From contig JAJNNQ010000006.1 of the NCBI GenBank assembly GCA_027886175.1, positions 14,847,001-14,911,000 of the forward strand: 64,000 nt of DNA. The letters are read 5' to 3'. This DNA is from Phylloscopus collybita. Taxonomy: Eukaryota; Chordata; Aves; Passeriformes; Phylloscopidae. The position numbers were made by a program, and so were the translations under genes. The notes below the pieces were generated by a model that saw only the letters and a program-made list of their open reading frames with translations, made no database searches and was not told the origin of the DNA. This document shows positions 1-12,961 of the stretch, piece by piece; the first letter of the stretch is position 1, and each line of letters opens with the position of its first letter.

Positions 1-852
1 CCCACCGCCAGGGCATGAGATGTATAGAAATGCAAATGCACCGCACAGGCTGGGGAAGGTAACAATGGCCTATCAAGGTGGGTCATCAGGCCCCAAAACA
101 GATGTAAATAGAATATACAAAACCCGGCTCCACAACCCAGAACACTTATTCATCTGAACAGTTTTGTTTCTGTAGTTGTTTCATCATGAATGGTCTGGAA
201 CTCAGCCACTTGGAAATCCTGCTACGGGAAGTTAATCTCCACCTCACTTTCTAAAACTTCATATGCTTGAGAAAAATTGCATCACTTTTTGGTTTTGTTA
301 GTCCATTTTTGAAAAACAAACAAGTAAACTACTATTATAAAATCCTTATCTGAGGTACAGTAGCTTGAAATTTCACTGAGAAATAAGATAATTCAGAGAT
401 GTAAATATATTAAACTTGCCATCCATTCATATTGTTGTAGACTCACAAAAGGTGTGCATTTCCATTTTTCTATTTAACAACATAGAAATTTAACTTTTGT
501 TAGGAATATTGTTGTGTAAAAATCAGTGGAAATCTTGGAATAATTCATGAACCTGGCCTGATATATCAGCTAATGTAATTGTCATTTGCCTGTGTAGTAG
601 AAAAATATTTCAGACTATGTTAGTATCTCAAACAAAAGTCATTTGTACTAAGTTTGGTATTTTGCAGTGAGTTTGTTTGTTTGGTTGGTTTGTTTGGTTT
701 TTTGTTTGGTTGTTTGTCTAATACGGCATCTGTTCTCTTTTTGAATAAATCTTTATCATGGAGGGTAATACAGGAGTCAGGAGCTCATTAATTTGTTTTG
801 TGAGATTTTCTTTCTATTAATGTTCTGTTAGTTCCTTGTAGAAACAAAACAG
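1..852. other. Unique AT-rich non-coding DNA
   Basis: I see no gene or recognised transposon here. The first 140 bases are somewhat GC-richer than the rest but match nothing I know. Positions 671-717 are a degenerate TTTG-rich run (GTTTGTTTG with GGTT variants), a simple-sequence patch. Reading frames are short and broken by stops on both strands. Confidence 0.6.
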
Positions 853-943
853 GAGGGAGGGAGGGAGGGAGGGAGGGAGGGAGGGAGGAAGGAAGGAAGG
901 AAGGAAGGAAGGAAGGAAGGAAGGAAGGAAGGAAGGAAGGAAA
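853..943. repeat. Compound microsatellite (GGGA)n-(GGAA)n
   Basis: A pure-purine tract on the plus strand. About 36 bases of GGGA units run directly into about 50 bases of GGAA units. The switch at about 889 is a single G-to-A change per unit that was then amplified. Such tracts are prone to slippage and can form triplex structures. No gene lies beside it. Confidence 0.95.
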
Positions 944-3396
944 CGATAAAGATTTTACTCATAAAGGTATATTGTATATTTTGTTCAGAACCCACCAGAA
1001 TATTTTGGGAAAAAGTTTTTGAAATGCTTCATTTTGACAGTTTGACATTAAAAAAAAAAGAAAAAAAAAAAAAAGAGAAAGACAAAGTCTGTTTTTATCA
1101 AGAAAATTAGTTGAGTGATTATAAGCACATTTGACAAAATAGATATGTTCTTGCAAAACAGTATTTTAATCCAATTATTTTTTTTCAAATTCAAATTGTT
1201 CCACTCTGACATTTTATATTACTTCTTTTCCTAATATTTAATACCATTTGTGAACTATTTTGAGTGTATAATGGTTTCTATATTTGCCAATATAGCAAAT
1301 GCACTCTCCAGATACAAACTTCTTCTCTAACATGCATTGAAATAAGACTATAATTGATAATGCTAATTAATTTTAATGTAATACTAATTCCTTATTAAAA
1401 GGATTATTTAAAAAGGATTTCTATCACTGCTCATATTTGAAGTACCGTGTCACATATACCTTGTTTACAACAGGCCTGTGAAATACCTCTGAGTGTCATT
1501 TATTCATAAGGATGATGAATTTTTCATCCTATTATATTATATGATCTATAAGTAGGAAGCTCTTCACAACTCTGCAGTTGATAGTCTGATAAAATCTTAT
1601 AATTAAAAACCTTTAAATATAATGATTGACAAAGGAAACCTCATGTGACAAAATGACAGATGCCAACAGGGTTTTCAATCAATATCATTGCAAAAGTTTA
1701 GTGCACACTTCTTTCTAGAATTGTCATTTGCTGAATTTGATATTTGATATTGGTCCCCTGTCATTATTTTAATCCCCAACAGAAACCACATACCTTGATA
1801 CTCTCATGTCCCACTTTTCTCTTGACAGTTATCCTGGTTGCTTCTTGTTAGTGGCAAAGTTAACTGAATCACTGCCTCTGTACTCCAGCCTTCTTCCAAT
1901 CTACTGAGAATATGGTTTCACTATAGCTTTGTGTAGCATTTTCAGTTTAAACCCCTAACATTTCAGAAAAAAGTCTAACTTTTTAGCTGTACTGTCTTTT
2001 TTTCTTTTTTTTCTTTTTCTTCTCTGTTTTTAGAATGCAAAACTAGCACACAACAGTGTATTTTTGTTTATACTTCATTAAGTTTGATTGAACTCATAGT
2101 TTTAGCTCTTCTTTTTAGAAGTTTTCCTTTTGTATGAAGCAGGGAGGCAAAGTTTACCTATTGACACACAAAACAAGTGCAGATTTTGTAACCAATTCTG
2201 TATAAATCCAACTTAATTATTATTCAATTAACACATTAGAGACTAAACCAAATCCAAGTTCAGTCACAGGCTTCCTGAGAGATTTGAGCAAAGTCACATA
2301 GTCACATAATTCATCCTAGCCAGCTTTATGCACTCATTATCCTTGTGCTTATGATCGCAGTCTCCTGTCACAGTCCACATAGAGAGACCAGTTTTCAAAG
2401 AGGGATAAAGTTGCCTTAGGAAGTTTCTGCAGGTTTCTTTAGACTGCAGAATTTCTGAACATATTCTCAGACCTTACTTTGACCTGCAAGATATGCTATT
2501 AGGCTGTATACAGTCTAAGTAATAAATGCACAATCTATGTTTGTGCATCATTCTCATATTAAATCCAAAACATAGCACTGTACCAGTTACTAAGAAACCT
2601 AACTCTTTTCTAGTGGAAAACTGAACAGTCTAGGAGCTATGTTATATAAACTATGTGAGCATTTAGGTGTTGACAAGGTACTAATAAGACAACGATGTAT
2701 TGTCAACACAAGAGTTTTGTGGCTAATTTTCACAGTGGTATTTCTGGAATGCTGCAAGGAATTGATGAGCTAATATTTTATTTGTATGAAATATTTAGAT
2801 GCCAATTAATTTTTAAATCGTTATTGCAAGATAGTCACTGTAAAATTACCTATACAAATGTGACCAAATTTAAGTGCTGTTACTCACACGTCAGGGATAA
2901 TACAATGGGAATCACAATCCTTCCACCATATATTTCACTTCAGTGTTGTCTAGAATTTACTCCAACTACAAACACAAATCTGAAGCATTACTTTATGGGA
3001 CTGAGGTGCAGGTTAATATATATATATTATTATTGTTCTTTCACTGTAAATAATAGCTTGAGAAAACTAGGTCTGGCAGTCAGGGACAATAATTTACTTA
3101 ATCACCCTCTCAATAATCAACACAGATTTTCTTCTAGATAATTTAAAAAAATCAACAGATAAGAGTGTGAATACTACACAACAGAGACAAGATCTATAAC
3201 CTAAAACATTTTAATTCATATTTTTTTCTAGGTATCTGAGAGATGACATATTAGTTTATGTACTGGAATGAAAGGTTTCGGCATGAGCAGAGCATAGATT
3301 TGAGATATGGTGCCATTGCCATTTTTACTAAACTAGGCATTACTAAACTAATACTAAACAGTTATTTGCGATTTTTATTGCTGTAAATGGGAAGAC
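944..3396. other. Unique AT-rich non-coding DNA
   Basis: No exon, RNA gene or transposon was recognised. Positions 1049-1080 are an A-rich run broken by single G bases. The longest open frame (2695-3141, plus, 148 codons) has no recognisable domain and a composition like translated AT-rich intergenic DNA, so I do not call it a gene. Confidence 0.55.
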
Positions 3397-3992
3397 TTTA
3401 GCCTGCAGGTGTGGCAGAGGGAACACAAAGATCAGAGACCCAGAAAGAGAAGGAGCTCCATGACAAAGGAGATACTGCAGCCAATGGAGAGCCTGAGCTA
3501 GAGCAGATTTTTCCTGACAGGATCTGTAGACTGCGTGAGAACCCACTATGGAGCAGACCAGATTTTTTTTTTCCTGAAGGACTGCAGCTCATGGAGAACC
3601 TGCACTGAAGGAGGGAAAAAGTGTGAGGAGAAAGGAGAAACAGAGAGGAGCTGTTACAGACTGACTACACACCCCATTTCTTATTCCCTGCAGTGATCAA
3701 GATGAGGATAGAAGAATCAGAAGTGAAGAAATTAAACTGAGATTAGAAAAGAGTGAAGGAAAGAATTTTGTCTTTTTCTGTTTTCCATTACTCAAATTAG
3801 TAATTGTATTTTTCTTTTAGTCGCTAATACATTGTATTAATATTCCCCTAGTAGAGTCTATTTTGCCTTCAATGTCAAATTGGTAATCTCTCCATCTTTG
3901 AATCTGTGACCTTTTCCTTCTTATTTGTCTGATTTTCTCCTGCTATAATGCTAGGTGAAGGTGTAACCAAGCAGCTGGGTGGGCATTTGGTA
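3397..3992 (+). mobile_element. LTR fragment, family A (avian endogenous retrovirus), plus orientation
   Basis: This is a decayed piece of an LTR that I recognise as a common songbird endogenous-retrovirus repeat. Diagnostic parts are repeated units meaning roughly 'cccatggagagcc-cacgctggagcag' near 3480-3600, then a block around 3650-3700 (ggagctgttacagactgac), and a 3' segment at about 3850-3990 resembling 'gagtctgttttgcc...ggtaat...gagcggctgggtgggca'. The copy is truncated at its 3' end, about 30 bases short of the usual LTR terminus, and is heavily mutated. Other family A copies lie at 12962, 25154 and 44545. No internal retroviral genes are attached, so it is a solo or fragmentary LTR. 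Both ends are approximate. Confidence 0.72.
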
Positions 3993-6900
3993 TATAATGG
4001 AGATTGTCTGGACAATTTTCCTCAGAAGATTTTGTCTACATTTAGAAACTTTAAAGACACTTCTATTTTTTTTTCCCTCTGCCCTTTGTGTCCCACTTTT
4101 AGTTTTCAGCAAGTATATGTATCATGGTGAATAAACCCACCACCAATAGCATCTAAAGGAATATTTTCTAAGTTCCAGTTCTGATGCAGTTGAAGTAATA
4201 CGTGTAAAATGTACTCTGCTTTGGTCTGTCAGAGACATACATCTGATTTGGACTGTTTTATCTTACTACTTCTGCATACAAAATGCAAATAACTTGACTT
4301 TCACCTGTAAGAATAATACCTCATTAATATTGTTGCTCCTGTGCTTAAATACTGAAGTTTAAAAACTAAAGTAGTTTACAAGTTAAGTAAATATACTGAG
4401 TTTAACAAGTTAGCAGGATCATAATTTTTAGAGCAGCATGTTCATGCCACTGTATGTGAGATGGTGTTACCATTTCCATTATAAATAATTTAAGAGATTT
4501 TAACTCAGTAAGAAAAGAATCACTCTTACTGCATTTTAGAAAAATTATAATGCTTAATGCATCTTCCAGGCTGAAGGGAACATAGGATAAAATTTAGCAT
4601 TTTCCTCTAGGGGCTTTAGAAAAGAATCTAGACATTCAGCTTTAACCAGACAATTTAAAAAGGTTTCTAAATACTACTTTAAATGTAAAACTTGTTTAAA
4701 TATGATGCAGCTATAATCCAGGATAGGATGATTTGGGGATGTATTTCTAGGACATACACTGCAATGACTACCACTACTTGTCAAACAATGAGTGTAAAAG
4801 TAATGTTACTCAGAGGACAAGAGAGAAGTCACAGGAAGGCGAGGATATTTCTTGTTACCAGATTATCCAGGAATCATGGGTGTGCATTAGGAAGGAGAAA
4901 ATACATGATGTAATTCCAAGACTTTAAAAAAGAAATACTGAAAGAACTTAAACGTTGATTTATTTGTGTACTAGCAAAGAGTCTTACTGATTTCTTGTGA
5001 ACTATGCTCTTGGTGGAAGCAGGCATTTAAAGAACTCCTGGATTGTTGCTGAGAGTGAGATGTTTTGAGCATTTTCATCCATCTTTCTTAAAGTCTGGAA
5101 CTAAACAGGAAAAGAAAATAAGAGAAAGTGAAGAATGAGTGGTCATCTGGCAAGGAAAGTTCACCCTGATCTATTTCTTAACAATATGAGCTAGGAATTA
5201 GAAATACTTTAGCCAGTGCGGAAGCATTAAACACTGAAGGTTCTACTGGAGTCATCTAAAGTTCAGTGATATGAGTTCTGTATTTGATTCTGAAGCAATT
5301 TTTTTTTTTTTAATTCTCACTTTCTTTCATGAAAGTTCTGCAGCAGGATTAAAGGAGTGTAAAATAATATAAGAACTTGAGAACTGTTGAGAAACAAAGC
5401 AGGAGTGCTTTGCAGTGGATGAATAATAATAGTTAGTCAAATGCTACCTGTGCCATTAAAAAAATACATTGACTACATCACAGTTTCTGAGTTTTAGCTC
5501 GACTTTTTTTATGAGATGCTTTAGTTTAGGAAATATCAGGTGGTTTTTGTATTAGAAGCTTTTCCCTCTCTCCTAAAGAGACACTGCAAAATCCCATTTT
5601 TTGAAACACCCTTTGCTTTGTCTCAAAGCACATTCAGTTTTGTCCACTTGGTATGCCCATATCACTTGGAGAGCCATTGTATCTAAACATTCAAATTATT
5701 CCAGTCTATTGAAATTAGCACAATGAGATAAGAGGTTTTATTTTGTAGACTTAATAAAGAACTCATTAGATACCCTCAGAAAAGTTTTGCAGACGCTGTG
5801 AGGTTTATAGTGCCAAGTTCTTGCACATGTTGCAGATGAACCACTTAGGGAGCTAAAGGTACCTTGAAGAAAATAAAGTATTTAAGATTTTTTTTTCCTC
5901 ACATGACACTCTATGGAGCCTTCAAAAATAGCTCCTGCTTGCTTTACATTTTGATACTATATTCTGTTCCGCTGTAACTATATCTGGAATTATATCCTCC
6001 ACAGTATTTGAAAATCTCTAACCATATTTCTTGTTTGTGAAATAATCATTCAGGTTTAGGGTTTTAATTCAACACTGCTTTTGTACATTTAGAAACACTC
6101 CCTTAATTTCTAATCATAATACATAAAGCTGTGATTTAAGTAACTATTCCTCCTATAAGAATGATTACTACTGTGTAAATTTGCCTACTGTGCACACTGC
6201 TTTTAAACATGTAACATAGATTTTAATAATATTACATTTAACTTGATTGATGTTTCAGAAGAAATTATCTATTCTGAATAAACTCACAAGGTATGGTTTT
6301 CTCAGTTTCAAAAAGTACATTCTCATCTAGTCCCAGCTTTAGGAGTATGGCAGCTAATTTGTAAAGGTGCTCATTTCTCCTAACCTTTGATTGTTACTGT
6401 TGAGCCTTACATCTCTGGAGAAGGTTAGAAAAACAATCCAATAAAAAAACCCCAAAAATAAAGAAAGCAAGCAAGGAAGAAGATAGGTTTGATCAGTAGA
6501 TGGCAGCAAGAGCTAGCAAGAAGCCAGTAGGCACAGCTCAGACCTTTAGCATATTAATCATACATACAGCAAATTCCACACAGTACAAGCTGACAAAGAC
6601 CTTGCTTTGCTACAATCAATCTTTATTCACCACTAGATTACAGTGGTTAGATATACTTGATTGCCTCAGATCCAGGATAAAGCTTATAAAAATCTATATA
6701 TGTAATCGGCTTAAATTTTTGCTATTGTATTTTAGATTTTGTTTTTATTTTAAACTGAGCTTTGGATGAAATTGGTTTATTCTTATCTCTTCTATGGGAC
6801 AGTCCATCTGTGACCTTGACTGCAAAGTTGTAATTTTAATTTTTGGCTCAGTAAATATTTAAAGCGTCGTTCTGTTATTTACAAGGGGAAGTATGCAACT

Positions 6901-7685
6901 AATAGACTGTAGTTGAAGGAGAACTGTCTCAGCTCACTTGCCATCATTCCAAGACTTTTACTACTATGTGTCTTTGTTATAAGCTGAAATAGCACCACAG
7001 TTGTGAAATAAATGCTGTATTGTATTGCACTGCAGAATCCATTTTGTGCAGCTCTGTTCTCTGGTCTCATTTTCTATTTCAAAAAGTCAGAATGTATCAA
7101 GGATGCTCACTTTGGAAAGTCAACAATGCAAACATTCTCTTAACATACACTCGACAAGAGGAACTGTATATGTATATTTCAAATAAAAAGAAAAAATGGA
7201 ATAATGATGTGGGTTTTCTTTGCATTTCACTCTATAATGAAAAAAACTTATTTAGAAATGTGTATTTAGGTTTGTGAAATCTTGCAGATTTGAAGTGCTT
7301 CATTTATATAAAATAGAGCCAAATAAAAAAAATATAGAATGGAGTTCAATTTGTGCAAGCTATGTACTTCTGCAGCAGTTCCACGATATTTGATTATTTA
7401 ACAGCCCTTTCTCCATGAAAGAAATATCTGTTAGTTTTCTGCTTCTCATTCGGTAATGCAAATATATAAAACAACAAGGAAAAAAATTATAATCCCAAAA
7501 CATCTTTCTGGGTGTGGTGGTGCATTGTATTTTCACATAATAACACTTAAATAACATTCTATAAGGTTAAAAAAATACTAACATATCAAATGGGATAGAA
7601 ATTATTTGCTGTATTCAGTTATAACTACAGAGGTTGATATGAGGTACAAGACAGAAAAGAATCACGTTGGAGAGAAGGTCTATTG
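3993..7685. other. Unique AT-rich non-coding DNA
   Basis: No gene or nameable transposon was seen. Short homopolymer runs occur (for example T11 near 5300-5310). Open frames here, such as 4692-4913, 6500-6769 and 7020-7277, are under 90 codons, lack domains, and look like chance frames. Highly degraded repeats may be present below my ability to recognise them. Confidence 0.5.
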
Positions 7686-7724
7686 AAACACACACACGCA
7701 TATAGATATATATACTTATATAAG
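7686..7724. repeat. Short CA/TA-rich simple repeat
   Basis: A short, impure dinucleotide tract: CACACACAC followed by alternating TA with single interruptions. It is of microsatellite origin, with no evidence of any other role. Confidence 0.75.
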
Positions 7725-8345
7725 TGTAATTAGAGATGGTGACAGGATAAGAATTCTTCTAGTACTTTTTTTTCAATATTAGGAATCTCTGCAGGGCTTC
7801 TGAGTACCTGCCTTTGCTGTGTGATGCTTCCTTTAAAAACTCACCTGCCATAGCTCAAATGCAGATGTACGAGTGAATAAGCATCTTCCCCCGACCCCTC
7901 CCTGGGCTACAATGCTGTTTTATATTCTGCTGAAATCACCTGAAGTGTGCCATACTGACATAGAAAGAAAACAACAGGTGGTGATTTCAGATTTCCCAGG
8001 TGAGGACTGAAATCACTTGATCAAACTGCAATTGCTTTTTACTCTGGGATAAACACAAATATATATGGATTGTTCATCGGGGTGTTGTTTCACTGGGGTC
8101 TGGCTACTTCTGACATCATCAACTTAAAATACATCTCCTATAAAGGCAGACAATGTTGTCCTTTTACCAAGGACATTCACATAAGTCACAGTGTTCTGTG
8201 CATGCCTTGGCCGTAGAAGAATCTTTTGCTTTAACTCTTTGAGAAATAAATATATTTTACTGACAACTTCTGCCTTCTAACATTTCTGCATCATTTGTTT
8301 TTCTTTATTCTTTTTGTCACTTTTTCATTAAACAGAGCATTCCTT
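7725..8345. other. Non-coding stretch with a clustered inverted/direct repeat motif
   Basis: No gene was seen. The motif TGAAATCAC occurs at 7931 and 8008 on the plus strand, and as its reverse complement GTGATTTCA at 7981. The first and second copies form an imperfect inverted repeat, CTGAAATCACC-TG against CAGGTGGTGATTTCAG. The stretch from 7790 to 8060 is slightly less AT-rich than its flanks. It could be a regulatory element or chance. Confidence 0.4.
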
Positions 8346-8374
8346 AAACAAACAAAGAAACAAACAAACAAAAC
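8346..8374. repeat. (AAAC)n-like simple repeat
   Basis: A short CAAA/AAAC-unit run with one AAAG interruption. It may be a microsatellite that arose from an A-rich tail, but no element is recognisable next to it. Confidence 0.75.
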
Positions 8375-10080
8375 CTACAGAAAGCAAAAAAAGCCTTGCT
8401 GATCAAGTGCCAAAGAATACACAATAGACTTGTACAAAAAAACGCGATTTATTAATTGCAAGTATAAGCAGTATTGAGCAACCTCTAATCTCATACTTTG
8501 GTATTAGATTTCTTTGTTTTTCCTTTTTCAAGTGATTGGTAGGCTATGCAAAGCTCTATCCATTTTCTTGATTAATACAGTAAAATATTACTTTCTTTCT
8601 CCACTAGCATGAAGGCTGGCATAGACAAATTTCAAAGGGGAGAAAAGAATGATAAATATGTATAGTATTTTTTTACAAAACTGTTGATGGCAGGCTGAAA
8701 AGGAGGCATGAAATACCAGCATAATATTAAAAAATTTGTAGGAAAATGTAATTTTTTTTTTAATTTAGGGATTATTTTGTTTGTCTGTTTGGTTTTTAAA
8801 TTTGTTTTACACCATCAGAATGTCTGGATCCTTCGTGTCTTTAGGAAAATGTCCAAATCTCACTAATACCTCCCCTGAAATGATAATCACAGCTTGAAAT
8901 TGGTTGGAATTGTGAAGAAGGTCAGCAGATCAAAGAGCACTTCATCAAGTTTATATGAATAAAAATAATCACACTGATCAAAATTTATTCCACCCTATTA
9001 ATCCAGAATGAAATCAGATAAATACAGGCTTTACAGCTTCTCTGTTTACCCCAAATTCAGAAGGCTGACGCGACTTCTGCTAGTAACTCGTTGGTGTGGA
9101 GATAGACTCACCTTCGTGTTCATTTCAGGTTTTGTATGGCAATATTATAATGCAGTAATATCTTGCTCTGGAAAGAGTTGTTTGTAATGTTAATTTAGGT
9201 GTTTGGTTTTTTTTTATTATCACAACTTCGGAGCTAGTAACAAAATGATGCAACAACTTAATAGTGTCTGAAAAGAACAAAGTAAATCATGACCTACAGT
9301 TCAAGCAATATCAGTACTTTTGAAAATTAAAAAGGTAAAAGGCAGGTAACTCCAATCTGACGACCCACCTCGAGTATTTGGCAATGAAGGAAAATAAAGA
9401 AGAGAGAACAGGAAGTACAAAAAGACTATAGAAAAGTGATTTTCATGTAGCATTCCAAATTAAGGAATTAATCTCAGTGTTCCTCTTTATTTCAAAATAG
9501 TGAAACAATCAATTCACTATCAAGAAAACAGATTTTTTTAATGAAGGTTCAGGTATCAGCACTATGAAATGACACAATTATTTTATCAAAGAGAAAATAT
9601 TTGAACCTTTATTTATCTTTCAGAGAAAATTATAAAACCTTTTTATTAAACAGAAAGGCACTCGCTGCAATAATATCCTGTGATAACTTCATATGATCCA
9701 ATTGACAGTCTTCTTTATACACAGTTCTTTGTGTTGAGTGCCCTTGTTAAGGCAGGTAGCTTAGCAGTAGAAAATACTTTTCTCCACCTGTCTGCCAGTG
9801 TATTCATCCATCATTTGTGAAATATACTGTCTCCACTTCAGACAGAAAAATTCATTGTAACAGTGTATTGAAACCATCATGACCTGTTAGGTTGTTACAA
9901 GACTTACGGGAATAAGGTATGGTATGTTGTGATTAATTACTTTTGGTTGTGGATGCCAGAGTATCCAGGCTGCCTGCTTGCAAAAACAATTAGTTTTAAG
10001 TGGTATTCTCTGATGAAAGACAGAATGGGCTGGGTGTAGGACAGAAGTGGATAGTAAAGCAGGTGGCAAAATGAATTTGT
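8375..10080. other. Unique AT-rich non-coding DNA
   Basis: I see no gene or recognised transposon in this interval. The minus-strand frame at 9887-10069 (60 codons) has no domain. CR1-like sequence becomes recognisable only from about 10081. Confidence 0.5.
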
Positions 10081-10862
10081 AAGGTCAACCGAGTAACAGG
10101 CTCACAGCTCCTAGTGATGCTCATAGGATCAGTATCATTCAGCAACTTTCATAAGAGCTGATCCCTCAATGGGCTTGCTAAAGATACCAAGCTGGGGGAA
10201 GCTGCTGACACTATGGAGCATAGGATTGATATAGGATTGATATAGGATTGATATAGGGTGACCTGAACAACCTGAAGAAGTGAGCCAATAGAAAGTTTCT
10301 GAAGATCACTAAATGTAAATGCAAAGCCCTGTACCAGGGAAGAAAGGAACTCCTGTGATAGTGCAGGATGGGGATTAGTTGGCTGGAAAGCCACATTTCT
10401 GAAAAAGACCCAGGCTCAACAATAATTTGAAAGAGTCAGGAATGTGCCCTTCCAGTAAAGCAGACCAAATACACCATGGGAAGAAGCAGCAAGAATGAGC
10501 TTAGTAGGTCAAAACATGTCATTATTCCCTTCTAGCACTTGTGAGATTGCACTGGATTGATTAATTGATTCTGCCTTTGGGCTACCCATTCTAGGAAAAA
10601 TATTAGCATACTAGAGTGCGTACAGGAGGAGTCCATCAATATCAGGAGCTGAAGCACATGAAGCAGAAGAAGCAGAAGAAATTTGGTTTCTTCAAACTTC
10701 CAAAGAGAATGCTGAAAGGGGGGTCTTATTATTGTCTTCAAAACCCTAAGGAAGAAGTGTGAAGAGGAGAGAGTTAAACTTTTCTCAGAATCTCACAGCA
10801 GAAGAATGGGAGGCCACAGACACAGGTTAGAACATGGAAAATTCTCAGTAAAAAAAAAAAAA
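10081..10862 (+). mobile_element. CR1 LINE fragment (C-terminal reverse transcriptase and 3' region), broken
   Basis: This is a decayed CR1 non-LTR retrotransposon piece. The translated plus strand around 10170-10215 reads like 'AKDTKLGEAADTMEHRI', which corresponds to the segment just after the CR1 reverse-transcriptase catalytic box. It is followed by the 'W...RKFLKITKCKCKALYQGRKEL' region at 10275-10350 (CR1 norm: a KFNKGKCKVLHLGR-like run) and by the 'GWKATFLKKTQ' region near 10380. The tail at 10762-10860 matches the CR1 'arginine-rich, gaggccacagacacagg' segment and ends in an A-rich run. Stops and frameshifts break the frame throughout. A small tandem expansion (10220-10256) lies inside. 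It is inactive. Confidence 0.75.
10220..10256. repeat. 11-bp tandem repeat, three copies, inside CR1
   Basis: Three exact tandem copies of ATAGGATTGAT (10220-10230, 10231-10241, 10242-10252), followed by a partial copy. They sit within the CR1 reverse-transcriptase remnant, where normal CR1 has a single copy of this segment, so they are a local expansion after insertion. Confidence 0.9.
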
Positions 10863-12961
10863 TAAAATCAGAGGGGTCACTTTAATATTGATCAAAAATC
10901 ATGCTGCATTTCCTGCAGATACTGAGGAATGTCCATCCTTTGGACACAGTCAGAATTTGACCAGAAAAGGTCCTAAACAATGCTCTTCAAATATATTCAA
11001 GTTTATAACTCTTTCTATAATGAGCTTAAACTAGAAGTCTTTTGGAGGTATGTTCTGAGGTTTAGGGAGGGAAACTGCATTTGCTGGTTCTGCGTGTGAA
11101 AACCTGGAGTGGTGGGAAAAAATTCCTCTAAACAAGAGAAATCCAAGTGAAGATGGTGAGAAGTCTTCAGAGGTAGGGTTTTAGAAACACCGGGACAATT
11201 AAACTTTATCAAAAGTAAATTCTAATTGTTTTTTTGAGGAGAAACCAGTCTCTGCTGTATTGAAACAACACATTTATATAAGTGATATAAATGACTCAGT
11301 GGGGCATAGGATACTTTGGTTTTACTTTATGATTCGTTTAATGAGTTGTTTGTGAGGATCACACTTCTATGTATTACTGAACTGCATTCTTAAAACTCTT
11401 TTGGTGGGTTGCTCTTGGCATCTATAATTACTAGAAATATTCTGAGAGCATTTCGGTCTTACACAAAGCAATACCATGTGTACACATCCTACTGTTTGAT
11501 GTGACAGATTCAATAACAATTAGTCTGCACATAGTTCCATGTGCATATACTGGTGATACCTGGGAAGCTGAAATCTCCCATAAGGATAACGAAGAAAGTG
11601 AAGTTAGAACTTCAGTACATTGGAAAGGTATGTACTCAGTTTATTGCTCTCTACCGTTTTATTGTCATCAGTCATGCTTTTGTACTTTTTTTTTTTGCCT
11701 AAAATAGGCACCAAATGTCTGTCATGTGAGACCCCTAAGGTATGTAAAATATTCACCCAGAGCTCACAGGTATGAGAGGAGACTTAGAAGAGACTCATAT
11801 CTTTCTGAGCAGTAATTTGAAATCTAAAAGGCTTCCCCATAGTGCCTAAAGCTACTCCAGATAAATATACTCAGGCAGCTGAGTCTCATCCTTCCTCTTC
11901 TGTACTTCAAATCATTTTTTTCTGTCTAAGTTCCTTAGAGGTCTTGGTTAGTTATTTCAGCTATTACTATTAGTCAAGACAGTGTGAATGTCTGAGCCAG
12001 AAGATAAAGTTGCACAGCTTTCCGGTGAGATCAAGCCTGGTTTTGTCCATATTAGTTTGATAAATCTCTAAGGCAAGATAATAATGTCTTTCCATAAAAC
12101 ACCCTGTAGCCTGTTGCTGCTGTTAGAGATGCTTTTAGATGCTGTTAACAAAATGGTGGGAAGTGAGACTTCAGACTTAGTGTTCAACTGAACAATACAA
12201 TAAAGGTGTTTTGGACTGTGAATATAAATTACAAGAAAAATTTGAAGCAGCATCTTATATTGAAGGGAAAAGGTTTTCCCTTTGATGCAAGATATGCTGA
12301 TACCATAAGATAATAAGTCTTGTGTTATGACAATAGAAAAAGAAATGCATTCCAAATAAAACATCTACAAGTCTGGGGTAAACATCATTGTAATCAACTA
12401 GATCTTAATTTGTCTCTCAAGCTCTTAAGCCTCTCAGGGGCAGAATAGCATATCACATATCCAACAGAAGAAAAAGTACCGTGAAAAAGACAACTATAAA
12501 TGCAAGTTGACTCTTCTATTAAGCCCTTAGGGATTTTATACATTCCTTATATATTTTCTTTCAGTAACATTTTGATAAAACACATAGAATCATGGAGAAG
12601 AAACCTAGCATTCCTTATTGCAGAGCTGTATCACTTTTCTTTCCCTTCCTTCTCTACTTTTTTTCTGTATTCTTATCCCTTTAAGTCCCTTGCACTAGGA
12701 TATTATTTTTGTGAGCAGTATTCTAACTTCTTTTGTTTGATAAATGTTTTCAACCTTAAATTCATGCTTTCTGGGCAATCAATGTTAGGTAGCTATAAGC
12801 TTTGTGTAAAAATTATTTAAATGTCTATAAGAAATTATGTTTATGACGCTGTGTATCATACTGAGCTCAAAGTTAGTATGTTTTGGCATAATTTTTTCCA
12901 AGTCTGTTTTAGCCAGTTCCTCAGGAAAGAAGGCCAGGGGCACAAAATCCTGAATGAATGC
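10863..12961. other. Unique AT-rich non-coding DNA
   Basis: No gene or nameable repeat was seen. The open frames at 12068-12364 (minus, 98 codons) and 12500-12820 (plus, 106 codons) are the longest here. They have no domain, are rich in F, I, L, S and Y as expected of translated AT-rich DNA, and show no exon-like borders. Confidence 0.5.

Noticed and set aside
2695..3141. 148-codon plus-strand frame
   Set aside because: No domain, no splice-like borders, and a residue composition like translated AT-rich DNA. One frame of this length is expected by chance in 64 kb.
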